Below are positions 17,433-29,095 of a DNA stretch of 64,000 nucleotides, one piece after another. The DNA comes from Novosphingobium chloroacetimidivorans (GTDB taxonomy: Bacteria > Pseudomonadota > Alphaproteobacteria > Sphingomonadales > Sphingomonadaceae). Below the pieces are notes generated by a model, which saw only the letters and a program-made list of their open reading frames with translations, searched no databases and was not told the DNA's origin. Position 1 is the stretch's first letter; each line of letters starts with the position of its first letter. Position numbers and translations under genes: made by a program. Location of the stretch: contig NZ_JACHLR010000009.1 in NCBI RefSeq assembly GCF_014204535.1, positions 1 through 64,000 on the forward strand. The letters run 5' to 3'.

Positions 17433-17741
17433 ATGACAATGCTGGATAGCGCAACCGACAAGCCCGTGTCCGTCATCGGGCCGCTGGGCGAAGAACTGAA
17501 GAAGGATGACCTGCCGCCGCCCGAGACTTCGCGCTGGGTGGTGCGACGTAAGGCGCAAGTCGTCGCGGCCGTGAACGGCGGCCTGCTCACCATGCGCGAG
17601 GCCTGCGAGCGCTATGGGCTGACGCTGGAGGAGCTGGCGTCCTGGCAGCGCGCGATCGATCGTGAAGGCATGCCGGGCCTGCGCGCGACGCGGGTGCAGC
17701 ACTATCGCCAGCTGCACGAGCGCGAGAGCCGCAGGGCGTAA
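17433..17741 (+). CDS. sciP: SciP-type CtrA inhibitor (DUF1153)
   Basis: 102 residues. In Caulobacter SciP binds the master cell-cycle regulator CtrA and blocks its transcriptional activity in G1. The family core is here: LPPPETSRWVVRRKAQVV, AVNGGLLTMREACERYGL, SWQRAIDREGMPGLRATR and QHYR. The helix-turn-helix spans about residues 36-72. The length is normal. The upstream region carries TTAA motifs, fitting CtrA feedback. The opposite-strand neighbour is a PilZ-like gene. Confidence 0.93.
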   Translation: MTMLDSATDKPVSVIGPLGEELKKDDLPPPETSRWVVRRKAQVVAAVNGGLLTMREACERYGLTLEELASWQRAIDREGMPGLRATRVQHYRQLHERESRRA

Positions 17742-17744
17742 AGT

Positions 17745-17767
17745 CTGATCCTGCGAAGCTGGATCAG
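17745..17767 (+). terminator. Hairpin just after sciP
   Basis: CTGATCC (17745-17751) and GGATCAG (17761-17767) form a 7-bp stem with a 9-nt loop, four bases after the sciP stop. No U-tract follows, so termination is unproven. Confidence 0.35.
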
Positions 17768-17892
17768 GCGCGAGCCGGTGCCGCATCCACGTTAGTGGAT
17801 CTAACTCGAAAGTCCCCCCGGCGCGCGGCGTGGGTAGGCTGGCAAGGCTTGCCCGCGCCGCCGCAAAGGACTAAGCGCGCGAACATTCCCGT

Positions 17893-18030
17893 CATTGGGG
17901 AGTAGCCGACCGCTGGCGGCAGCGGGCCGCACGTCAACATACTTGGCCGAGAGGTCATGGCGTGCGAAGGGTGGCGCAAAGGTCGAGGGTTCGACCGGCG
18001 CCGTTCGGGCGAGACCAATGGCATGGTGCC
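17893..18030 (+). ncRNA. yybP-ykoY manganese riboswitch
   Basis: The leader carries the conserved landmarks of this class in order: GGGGAGTAGCC (17897-17907), CGTCAACATACT (17932-17943), a GGCCGAGAGG segment, and GAGACCA (18011-18017) closing the aptamer. Members of the class bind Mn2+ and switch on manganese exporters. The gene directly downstream is a UPF0016 protein, a known partner of this riboswitch. A hairpin just before the start codon (18038-18084) may be the expression platform. Confidence 0.9.
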
Positions 18031-18037
18031 TTCTGCC

Positions 18038-18084
18038 GGCCGGGCGGGAGGCGCGATGCCATTGTATTTGTCTCACGCCCGGCC
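18038..18084 (+). promoter_or_regulatory. Candidate expression-platform hairpin of the Mn riboswitch
   Basis: GGCCGGGCG (18038-18046) and CGCCCGGCC (18076-18084) are perfect complements. The second arm ends 17 nt before the ATG and abuts the only G-rich stretch (TGGAAA). The pairing could hide the ribosome site when manganese is low. Confidence 0.5.
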
Positions 18085-18101
18085 TGGAAAAACGCCCTCC
18101 C

Positions 18102-18671
18102 ATGGAAGCCCTCCTCACATCGACCCTGGTGGTCGCCCTCGCCGAGATCGGCGACAAGACGCAGCTCCTCGCCATCGTCCTCGCAGCGCGGTTCAAGCGG
18201 CCGATGCCGATCGTGCTGGGCATTCTTTGCGCCACCCTCGCCAACCACTTCCTCGCCGCCCTGGTGGGCGAGCAGGCCGCTTCGTTCCTGGACGGCCTGT
18301 GGTTCCGCTATGCGGTCGCCGCGTCGTTCATCGCCATGGCCTTGTGGACGCTGATCCCCGACAAGCTCGACGAGGACGCGGAGAAGCCCGCACGCTTCGG
18401 AGCCTTCCTGACCACGCTCGTCGCGTTCTTCCTGGTCGAGATGGGCGACAAGACGCAGATCGCTACCGTGGCGCTGGGCGCCCGCTTCCACAGCGTGCTG
18501 CCGGTCATGCTGGGTACGACGCTCGGCATGATGATCGCCAACGTGCCCGCGGTGTTCTTCGGCCACGAACTGATCCGCCGCGTGCCGCTGCACGTGGTGC
18601 GCTGGGTGGCGGCGGGGCTGTTCCTGCTGATCGGCGTGTGGCTGCTGGTGCAGACGCTGGGTTGGGTTTGA
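18102..18671 (+). CDS. UPF0016/GDT1 family cation exporter, probably for manganese
   Basis: 189 residues with six hydrophobic helices in two repeats. Each repeat carries the family's E-x-G-D-[KR]-[TS] motif: EIGDKTQLLAIVLAAR (residues 14-29) and EMGDKTQIATVALGAR near residue 112. The family (TMEM165/GDT1, bacterial MneA/MntX-like) moves Mn2+ or Ca2+. Control by the yybP-ykoY riboswitch directly upstream makes manganese export the best call. The ATG at 18102 is chosen because the protein begins right at the first motif helix; an upstream in-frame extension would lie inside the riboswitch. Confidence 0.9.
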   Translation: MEALLTSTLVVALAEIGDKTQLLAIVLAARFKRPMPIVLGILCATLANHFLAALVGEQAASFLDGLWFRYAVAASFIAMALWTLIPDKLDEDAEKPARFGAFLTTLVAFFLVEMGDKTQIATVALGARFHSVLPVMLGTTLGMMIANVPAVFFGHELIRRVPLHVVRWVAAGLFLLIGVWLLVQTLGWV

Positions 18672-18680
18672 GGACACAAC

Positions 18681-18834
18681 TTGTCCTCCCCGGCGCGGGG
18701 AGGGGGACCGCGCGAAGCGTGGTGGAGGGGAGTCTCGCCATCTCCGGACCTTGCCGGCAAGCATGCGTAAGGACCCGAGTCCCCACCACCCCTCGCTGCG
18801 CGAGCGGTCCCCCTCCCCGTGCCGGGGAGGACAA
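18681..18834. repeat. Nested intergenic inverted repeat, CCTCCCC type
   Basis: It begins TTGTCCTCCCCG and ends with the inverted counterpart CGGGGAGGACAA. Each end has its own CCTCCCC/GGGGAGG palindrome (18685-18703 and 18812-18830) followed inward by GGGGGACCGC and its complement. The core is the same as at 244-262. It separates the manganese exporter from the convergent ligA gene. Confidence 0.6.
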
Positions 18835-18908
18835 GGTGCTCTTAGACCCTCCCCTGCAAGGGGAGGATCTGCCTCCCCCTCCTGTTCAGAGGAAAAGGCC
18901 GACGCCAG

Positions 18909-22699
<3,791 letters not shown>

Positions 22700-22714
22700 G
22701 TTCGCTTCGCGTTC
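22700..22714. promoter_or_regulatory. Candidate LexA (SOS) box at the recN start
   Basis: GTTC-GCTTCGC-GTTC read on the plus strand fits the alphaproteobacterial LexA site GTTC-N7-GTTC exactly. It touches the recN start codon at 22699. recN is a classical SOS gene, which supports the call. Being so close to the ATG, the site would lie in the leader or imply a very short leader. Confidence 0.6.
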
Positions 22715-22910
22715 TAGCGCGATGCGCGCCATGCGTCACCCGGCTTGTCTCCGGCTCGCGGCAAGGGGATGCACGGCCGGAACACTCCTACTTAACGCCT
22801 CGACATAACATAAGATGCATGGTGTCGAGACCGCCAGTTCGCCCCCGGCATCCCCGTTCTACGAAGTCACGGTGAATGCAGGGGAAAAATTTGCCTCCGG
22901 ATTCCTACGG

Positions 22911-25388
22911 TCAGAAGCTGTACTTGATCGTACCGCCCCAGGTGCGCTGGTCCCCGGGCTGACCGGCGATCAGGCCGGTGTTGCCGGGCGCGACTTGCAG
23001 CAGGTCGATGTAGTCCACGTCGAAGGCATTGCGCACCCAGCCGAACACATCGAAGTCGTCCGCCCGGAAGCCGGCGCGGAAGTTGGTCAGCGCATAGCCC
23101 TTCACCTCGGTGTAGATCGAGGGCGAGGCGTTCGAGTTCCACTTCGAGCGGTAATTGCCGTCAACGCCGAAGTAGATCTGCCCCTCCTTGCTCAACAATT
23201 CGACCGGCGCGTTGACTTCGGCGCCATAGGAGAACGCCCACTTCGATACGCCGGGCAGGCCCTGCCCTGAGATGTCGCACTGACGCGGGCTGAGCGCGCC
23301 GGGAACGCCTGGCTGCGAGTAGTTTGCCGGAGCGCCCGCAGGCTGCAGCGTACCGCCCGAGAGTTCCGGCGGGCACGGCGCGTTGGTGAACTTCTTGTAC
23401 TTGGCGTCGGTGTAGGCGCCATTGGCGTAAGCGGTGAAGCGATCGCTCGGGCGCACCTTGAAGTCCGCCTCGATACCTTGTGAGCGCACCTTCTCGGCAT
23501 TGGCGAGATAGCCGCGCACGGTGCCGAACTGGCCGCCGTTCACCGTCGCCTGGAAGTTCTTGATCTCGGTGCGGAAGGCGGTGAGGTTGAAGGTCGCACG
23601 GCGATCCCAGAACTGCGTCTTCAAGCCGACTTCGAAGTGGTGGACCGATTCGGGCTTAACCGTGCCGGCATCGTAGTTGACGGTGTTGTCGGCGTTGAGC
23701 GGCAGGCCGTTCTGGTTGATGCCCAACGTCTTGAAGCTCTTGGCATATGTCGCGTAGGCCAGCACGTCACGCGCGATTTTGTAGTTGACGTTGAAATCGT
23801 ACGTGAAGTTCCAAGCGCTGTCGGACGGCGCGCTGATCTGCGGCTGGTACACACCGCACTGCGCCGCCAGCACCGAGCCAGCCGCCGGGGCGGGGCTGCA
23901 GCTGATCACCTGGCCTTGGCCGTTGGTCACGACGCGCTGGTAGAAGCCGGACTTCTTGTCGTAGTTGAGGCGGACGCCCGGCTGGATCGTCAGCTCGGGC
24001 GTCACGTGCCAGGCCACCTGGCCGAACAGCGCCGCGCTGGTGCTCTTGAGGTACTGAGTGTTGCTGGCGGTCAGACCCTGGAGGATCGCCGGCTGGCTCG
24101 CCTGCGCGCCGGTCAGGCTCCAGCGGCTGGCGTCGGCGCCCTGCTGCTCGGTGCCCTGCGTGTCGATGCGCTGCTTGAAGCCGAACAGGCCAGCGACGAA
24201 GTCGAACTTGTCGCTGCTGTAGTTGTAGCGGAACTCCTGACTGTACTGGTCCTGCTGCGAGGGGTTCTGCGACTTGGAAACGATCGACAGGCCCGTGAAG
24301 TCACGGTCGTTCTCGGGCTTCCAGTCCCAGAAACGCCAGGCGCTGACCGAGGTGAAGGTGCCGCTGCCGGTGTCCCAGACCACGCGGGCCGAGGCGCCGC
24401 CGATCTTGTTGCCCGCGTTCAGGCTGCTGTCGAGATCGGACAGGCGATCGTACGGGTTGCGGCTGGGCACGGCGTAGGGCGCGACGCCGCGCGCGGCACG
24501 GTCAACGTTGATCGCCGCGACCAGCGCGTCGTACTGGCGATTGAGTGCGCGCTGCGTGCGGCCCACGCGCACAAAGACGGTACCGACGCCCTCGGGGTTC
24601 TGCTTGCTGTAATCGCCCGAGAGGGTGATGCTGACATCGTCGTTAGGCTTGAACAGCAGCTGGCCGCGCAGGCCCAGGTTGTCCTGCTCGTTGATGTAGC
24701 GGTCGGTCGTGGTGTTGAAGTAGATGCCACGACGGCTGGTGGTGGCGAGCGCCAGGCGGGCGGCGATCTTGTCGGTCAGCGGGCCGGACACCGCGGCCTT
24801 GGCCTGCCTGTAGTCGAGGTTGCCGGCCGAGACTTCGGCGCGTGCCTCAAAGTCGAAGGTCGGCTGGTTGGTCGTGATGTTGATCGCGCCGGCGGTGGTG
24901 TTCTTGCCATAGAGCGTGCCCTGCGGACCGCGCAGCACTTCGACTTGCGCGACGTCGAGGAAGTCGAACACGGCGGCGGCGACGCGCGAGTTGTAGACGT
25001 CGTCGATGTAGATGCCGACGCCCTGCTCGAAGCCGTCGCTGGTCAGGCCGAACGGCACGCCGAGACCACGGATGTTGACCGAGGTGTTGCGCGGGTTGGA
25101 GCTGTAGACCTGGAGCGTGGGCGCCAGCTGCTGCAGCTTCTGGACGTTGAAGTTGCCCGTCGCCTCGATGCTGTCACCCCTGATGACGGAAATCGCCAGC
25201 GGCACCGCCTGCGCCGTTTCCTGACGGCGACGCGCGGTGACGATGATGACGTCACCAGACGCGGCGCGGGAGGACACCCCGCCGTCCTGAGCCGGCTGCT
25301 CGGCCGGCGCGGCCTCTGCGGCAAAGGCCTGGACCGGCGCGATAAGCGCGGTCGATGCAATCAAGCTTAGGCGAACGAACGCTTTCAT
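22911..25388 (-). CDS. TonB-dependent outer membrane receptor
   Basis: 825 residues. The N-terminus MKAFVRLSLIASTALIAP is a signal peptide. The TonB box region (GDVIIVTARRR) follows, then the plug (VPLAISVIRGD, NIRGLGVP, EVLRGPQGTLYGKNTTAGAIN) and a long 22-strand barrel ending in the usual Phe (GGTIKYSF). It imports a ligand across the outer membrane using TonB energy. It belongs to the broad sphingomonad type often tied to aromatic or sugar uptake; the ligand is unknown. The start at 25388 has GAAGGAT upstream. YezD and an Rrf2 regulator precede it. Confidence 0.95.
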   Translation of the reverse strand: MKAFVRLSLIASTALIAPVQAFAAEAAPAEQPAQDGGVSSRAASGDVIIVTARRRQETAQAVPLAISVIRGDSIEATGNFNVQKLQQLAPTLQVYSSNPRNTSVNIRGLGVPFGLTSDGFEQGVGIYIDDVYNSRVAAAVFDFLDVAQVEVLRGPQGTLYGKNTTAGAINITTNQPTFDFEARAEVSAGNLDYRQAKAAVSGPLTDKIAARLALATTSRRGIYFNTTTDRYINEQDNLGLRGQLLFKPNDDVSITLSGDYSKQNPEGVGTVFVRVGRTQRALNRQYDALVAAINVDRAARGVAPYAVPSRNPYDRLSDLDSSLNAGNKIGGASARVVWDTGSGTFTSVSAWRFWDWKPENDRDFTGLSIVSKSQNPSQQDQYSQEFRYNYSSDKFDFVAGLFGFKQRIDTQGTEQQGADASRWSLTGAQASQPAILQGLTASNTQYLKSTSAALFGQVAWHVTPELTIQPGVRLNYDKKSGFYQRVVTNGQGQVISCSPAPAAGSVLAAQCGVYQPQISAPSDSAWNFTYDFNVNYKIARDVLAYATYAKSFKTLGINQNGLPLNADNTVNYDAGTVKPESVHHFEVGLKTQFWDRRATFNLTAFRTEIKNFQATVNGGQFGTVRGYLANAEKVRSQGIEADFKVRPSDRFTAYANGAYTDAKYKKFTNAPCPPELSGGTLQPAGAPANYSQPGVPGALSPRQCDISGQGLPGVSKWAFSYGAEVNAPVELLSKEGQIYFGVDGNYRSKWNSNASPSIYTEVKGYALTNFRAGFRADDFDVFGWVRNAFDVDYIDLLQVAPGNTGLIAGQPGDQRTWGGTIKYSF

Positions 25389-25504
25389 GTTTCCAAATCC
25401 TTCGTAGGAAATTGGCAGCCCCGGTCTTTCTCCGGCCCCCACCGTTGAGTTGAGATCTTGCATTGTCGGGCACGCCCCCCCGCCCCCGCAGGCAGGCGCG
25501 CGCG

Positions 25505-25702
25505 TCAGGTGAAGCGCTGGCGCTCCGTGACGTCGAGCTGCACCACCTTTCCGTCGTGAACGGTGAGGTGGACCGCACCATATCTCAGGCGCGACAGAGC
25601 ATCGGCGACCGCTGCCAGGGTGGCGTTGTGCGCGGCCTCGCCCCGCGTCGCACCATTGGCGCGATCTATCCTGGTGGGTTCAGTGGTGTTCGGCAGTCCC
25701 AT
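25505..25702 (-). CDS. YezD-family small protein (DUF2292)
   Basis: 65 residues. The C-terminal half, ALSRLRYGAVHLTVHDGKVV followed by QLDVTERQRF, is the DUF2292/YezD core. The family is small and uncharacterised and is often found beside sulfate or sulfonate uptake genes. GGGAG lies 7 nt upstream of the ATG. It sits between the TonB receptor and an Rrf2 regulator on the same strand, with a TauD/TfdA dioxygenase not far off, suggesting a sulfur-supply unit. That link is inference. Confidence 0.85.
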   Translation of the reverse strand: MGLPNTTEPTRIDRANGATRGEAAHNATLAAVADALSRLRYGAVHLTVHDGKVVQLDVTERQRFT

Positions 25703-25728
25703 GAGTCGCTCCCTTCGGCGACCCGTCT

Positions 25729-25813
25729 AACTCTACTTTGAAGATAGACAACGCAAGTTGATGTTGCATGCGCCCAAGCGAAACTTTGTTGAGCCAACTC
25801 GAACGGTAGAGTT
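25729..25813. promoter_or_regulatory. Inverted pair AACTCTAC/GTAGAGTT upstream of yezD
   Basis: AACTCTAC (25729-25736) and GTAGAGTT (25806-25813) are exact inverted copies flanking an AT-richer stretch in an otherwise GC-rich region. It lies between the Rrf2 gene and yezD, where a promoter is expected. The Rrf2-family protein encoded next to it is a candidate binder. Confidence 0.4.
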
Positions 25814-25898
25814 TTCCTGAGCGTCTCCGAAAGGGCTAGCTCCGGCAGATTGCGCGCGCAGGCAGGCACCCGCCACCAAGTGGTTCATCGTTGCCGGA

Positions 25899-25927
25899 AC
25901 CGGTCCCGGGTCGGGCCCGGGACGACG
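25899..25927. repeat. 29-nt palindromic repeat
   Basis: Carries GTCCCGGG (25903-25910) and CCCGGGAC (25916-25923) with flanks ACCG and GACG, the consensus form of the family found at 8083, 8170, 31478, 56474 and 61849. It lies just past the stop of the Rrf2 gene. Confidence 0.65.
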
Positions 25928-25933
25928 ATGCAT

Positions 25934-26377
25934 TCAGGCTTCCGGCTCACCCACAAACGGCGGCTCGGGCACGATCGGGTCGGCCAGGGACATGCGGTCG
26001 AGCATCGTGGCCATTTCGTCGCGCAGCAACAGCATCAGGCCGCGCAGGCGGCAGTCGGCCTCTGGCAGGCAATTGGCGCAAGTCTCGTGCGCGTTGCGGC
26101 TGGCGCAGGGAACCAGCGCGAGGCTGCCGCGGGTAATGCGGATGATGTCGCCATAGCGGATGTCGACCGGGGGCAGCGCCAGCTCGTATCCCCCGGACCG
26201 CCCACGGTGGGAGATCACGATGCCTTCGCGCACCAGTTCGGACAGGATGACGGTGAGGAACTTGCGCGGGATGTTCTGCGTGGTCGCGACTTCGTCGAGC
26301 CGGACCGGACCCTGCTTGTAGCGGTCGGCCAGGTGCTGGAGAGCGCGGATCGTGTAGCGGGTCTTCTGCGAGAGCAT
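25934..26377 (-). CDS. Rrf2 family transcriptional regulator
   Basis: 147 residues. The N-terminal winged helix is typical: MLSQKTRYTIRALQHLA, IPRKFLTVILSELVREGIV, RGRSGGYELA. Further on there are four Cys (in PCASR, ETCANC and ADCRL), enough for an Fe-S cluster as in IscR/NsrR, although spacing differs from IscR. It could sense iron-sulfur, redox or sulfur status. It precedes yezD and the TonB receptor on the same strand and probably controls them. No clear ribosome site precedes the ATG at 26377. Confidence 0.88.
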   Translation of the reverse strand: MLSQKTRYTIRALQHLADRYKQGPVRLDEVATTQNIPRKFLTVILSELVREGIVISHRGRSGGYELALPPVDIRYGDIIRITRGSLALVPCASRNAHETCANCLPEADCRLRGLMLLLRDEMATMLDRMSLADPIVPEPPFVGEPEA

Positions 26378-26451
26378 GCCCGCAGACTCAACGCCTGCGG
26401 AACGCGAATGTCAACTTCGTAGCTTGATGGCAGCGCAGTTAAGCGTGCACC

Positions 26452-27249
26452 TCAGGACGCGATCACCTCGGGCGCATGGCGGCCGAGCAGCTTGTAGGCG
26501 CGCTCATACCAGACGCTGCCGGGATAGTTGCGCTGCAGCACGGCGGCCGCCTTCTGCGCCTCGTCCGGCACGCCGAGCGACATGTAGCCCTCGACCAGGC
26601 GATAGAGCGCTTCGGGTGCGTGGCTGGTGGTCTGGTAGTTGTCGACGACGTTGCGGAAGCGCAGGCTGGCCGCGAGCCACTTGCCGCTGCGCTCGTAATA
26701 GCGGCCGATCGTCATCTCCTTGCCCGCCAGGTGATCGTTGACCAGGTCAAGCTTGATCTTGGCGTCGGAGGCGAAGCTGGTGGTGGGATAGCGGCGCACC
26801 ACGTCGGTCAGCGCCTGCTTGGCCTGCAAGGTGATCTTCTGGTCGCGCGTCACATCGCTGATCTGCTCGTAGTAGCACACCGCGATCAGGTAGTAGGCGT
26901 AAGGCGCGTCCTTATTGCCCGGGTGGATCGAAAGGAACCGCTCGGCCGATTGCACCGCCTTGTTGTAATCGCGCGCGACGTAGTAGCTGAACGCGCTCAT
27001 CAGCTGGGCGCGGCGGGCCCAGGGCGAATAAGGGTGCTGGCGCTCCACCTCGTCGAACAGCGCTGCGGCCTGCTTGGTCTGGCCTCTGTCCAGCCGGTCC
27101 TGCGCTGCGGTATAGAGCGTATCGACATCGCGCGCGACGTAGGCAGTGTCCTTCTTGGCACCACCGCGCCCCGCGCACCCGGCCGTCAGGATCATCGCTC
27201 CTGCAGCGGCGGCGAACAGGACGGGCTTCAATCGCGAATGGTCGAGCAT
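26452..27249 (-). CDS. bamD: Outer membrane assembly lipoprotein BamD
   Basis: 265 residues. BamD is the essential lipoprotein partner of BamA in inserting outer membrane proteins. A lipoprotein signal ends in LTAGC with Cys25 as the lipidated residue. Tetratricopeptide repeats follow: YTAAQDRLDRGQTKQAAALF, DEVERQHPYSPWARRAQLM, and AYYLIAVCYYEQI. The length fits the family. In many alphaproteobacteria it directly precedes recN; here a TonB receptor, yezD and an Rrf2 gene lie between. Confidence 0.93.
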   Translation of the reverse strand: MLDHSRLKPVLFAAAAGAMILTAGCAGRGGAKKDTAYVARDVDTLYTAAQDRLDRGQTKQAAALFDEVERQHPYSPWARRAQLMSAFSYYVARDYNKAVQSAERFLSIHPGNKDAPYAYYLIAVCYYEQISDVTRDQKITLQAKQALTDVVRRYPTTSFASDAKIKLDLVNDHLAGKEMTIGRYYERSGKWLAASLRFRNVVDNYQTTSHAPEALYRLVEGYMSLGVPDEAQKAAAVLQRNYPGSVWYERAYKLLGRHAPEVIAS

Positions 27250-27347
27250 GGCGGGTCTATAGCTAGGGTGCGGCTGAACGCCAAGTGAAAGGCGGGGCGG
27301 CTTTCAACAGGTTGGAAGCAGGTTAGCGACCGGGTCGACGCGGTCCT

Positions 27348-28196
27348 TCATGCGTAGGCGAATGCCTCTTCGCCCTCAAGCTTGGTGCGGTGCATCATGC
27401 GGCCGCAGGTCGGGTCGTAGGATTCGGCGCGGTGCATGGTGCCGGTGTTGTCCCAGATCACCAGGTCGCCGATCTCCCATTCATGGCTGTAGGTGAAGTC
27501 GGGCCCGGTCGCCCAGTCGCGCAGGCCGTGGATGATCCTGGCGCTCTCCATCGGGCTCTTGCCCTCCACCGCGACGGCGGTGCAGCCGATCACCAGGCTC
27601 TTGCGGCCCGACTTGTGCTTCCAAACCAGTGGCAGCACTTGCTCGCCGATGCCCATGTAGCCCTGCAGCTTGGCCAGGCTTGGCTCCGGCTCGTAATAGA
27701 ACAGCGACTGCCAGGGGCCGTGGATGACCTTGTACTTTTCGTACTCGGCCTGCTTGTCTTCCGGCAGAGCCTCGAAGGCGCTGTAGGTGTTGGCAAAGCC
27801 GGTGTTGCCGGTGCCCTTGGGCGAAGGCTTGATGCAGGACAGCAGCGAGGCAAGGATCGGCACGTCGTTGCGAGTGCCGTCGATGTGCCAATAGAGCGAG
27901 CCCTTCAGATACTCGGCGGCGGACGGGTTCTCCTTGGCGTCGAGGGTGATCTTGGTGATCGTCTCGCCATCGTCGCCCTCGGGCGCGAACGTGCCGAGGG
28001 TCTTGGTGAAGGCCACCTGCTCCTCGCTGGTGAAGCCGATCCGTGGGAATACCAGAACGCCGCGCGCTTCGAGCAGATCGCGGATCTCCCCAGCGATCTC
28101 GCCGGAGAGCAGTTCATCCTTGGTGTTGAGCACGCGCGAGCCGATCCTGGGCTTGATCTCTTCGGCGCGAAGGACGGTTTTGGTGGTGACGGACAT
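27348..28196 (-). CDS. TauD/TfdA family 2-oxoglutarate-dependent dioxygenase
   Basis: 282 residues. These Fe(II) enzymes use 2-oxoglutarate and O2 to hydroxylate substrates such as taurine, alkylsulfates or phenoxy acids. The iron ligands are His104 and Asp106 (YWHIDGT) and His255 (WDNTGTMHRA). Arg270 (MMHRTKL) is placed to bind 2-oxoglutarate. The substrate cannot be told. A TetR gene lies upstream on the same strand, and the nearby YezD gene hints at organosulfur use, though this is only context. Confidence 0.92.
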   Translation of the reverse strand: MSVTTKTVLRAEEIKPRIGSRVLNTKDELLSGEIAGEIRDLLEARGVLVFPRIGFTSEEQVAFTKTLGTFAPEGDDGETITKITLDAKENPSAAEYLKGSLYWHIDGTRNDVPILASLLSCIKPSPKGTGNTGFANTYSAFEALPEDKQAEYEKYKVIHGPWQSLFYYEPEPSLAKLQGYMGIGEQVLPLVWKHKSGRKSLVIGCTAVAVEGKSPMESARIIHGLRDWATGPDFTYSHEWEIGDLVIWDNTGTMHRAESYDPTCGRMMHRTKLEGEEAFAYA

Positions 28197-28313
28197 GAAC
28201 GTTCTCTCCCGGGCGACCTTATGGGAACACTGTTCTTGCGCTATAGCGCGCCCAGACCCGTCTCGTCCAGCGACGTCATGGCGATCAGGTAGATCGCGGC
28301 GGCCGCATGCGGC

Positions 28314-28934
28314 TCAGGCCTGCTGGTTGTCCTCCTGCGGCCTGGTCCGCGCGCGATCGGTGAGCCGGCCGAGCCAGTCGCGCACGAAATCCAGCGCCTC
28401 CTGGTGGCCCGATTGCACCCCCAGGTTCTCTTCCATGACGATCGCTCGGCCGATGCCGGCGAGAACGACGCTGAGGCCGGCCGGCGGACAACCGTCCGGA
28501 CCCAGCAGGCGATCGCCGAGGACATGGCTCAGGATCTCGACCTGCCGCCGGCGCATCGCCTCGCTGTGCTCGGCCATCGTCGCGCGCAGGGCTTCGCGGT
28601 GATTGGCCATGGCCATGAATTCGAGCGCCATGGCGGTGCGGCTGGTATCGACGAAGAAGCGCCACAACGCCGCCACGGGATCGTCCGAGGCGAGCGCCTC
28701 CTCGATCATCCGGTCGCTCTCCGCCGCGCCCTTGCGGGACACCTCGATCAGCAAGTCGTCGGTGGTGGGGAAGTAGTAGTGCACCAGCGAGGGCTTGAGC
28801 CCGGCGCGTGCCGCGATGCGCCGCGTGCTGACGGACGCGGAGCCTTCGTCACGGATGAGATCCTCGGCCGCCTTGACGATGAGCGCCCGCGTGGCGGACG
28901 TCTCTGCTCCAATCCTGCGCGCTGCGACCGCCAT
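28314..28934 (-). CDS. TetR family transcriptional regulator
   Basis: 206 residues. The N-terminal helix-turn-helix (about residues 14-60) is typical: TRALIVKAAEDLIRDEG, SVSTRRIAARAGLKPSLVHY, YFPTTDDLL. The helical ligand domain follows. It is the first of a minus-strand run with the dioxygenase gene (117 nt apart) and most likely controls it. The ligand is unknown. Confidence 0.9.
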   Translation of the reverse strand: MAVAARRIGAETSATRALIVKAAEDLIRDEGSASVSTRRIAARAGLKPSLVHYYFPTTDDLLIEVSRKGAAESDRMIEEALASDDPVAALWRFFVDTSRTAMALEFMAMANHREALRATMAEHSEAMRRRQVEILSHVLGDRLLGPDGCPPAGLSVVLAGIGRAIVMEENLGVQSGHQEALDFVRDWLGRLTDRARTRPQEDNQQA

Positions 28935-29095
28935 GGCAAATCCTTCCTCGCCACGCGTTGCGGGAGTGTGTCGGCCAAGTCAACTCGGGGGCGGGCGCGG
29001 GGTGGCTCGGTCGCTTGCAGAGGCCCTGCCTTCACCAAGCTTCAACGCTATCCACGTACACACGCCCGCTACGAGGCTGGCGGAGGATCGCTCGG

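Noticed and set aside
23637-25370. A 577-codon open frame opposite the TonB receptor
   Set aside because: Shadow; the receptor has signal peptide, TonB box, plug and barrel end on the minus strand.
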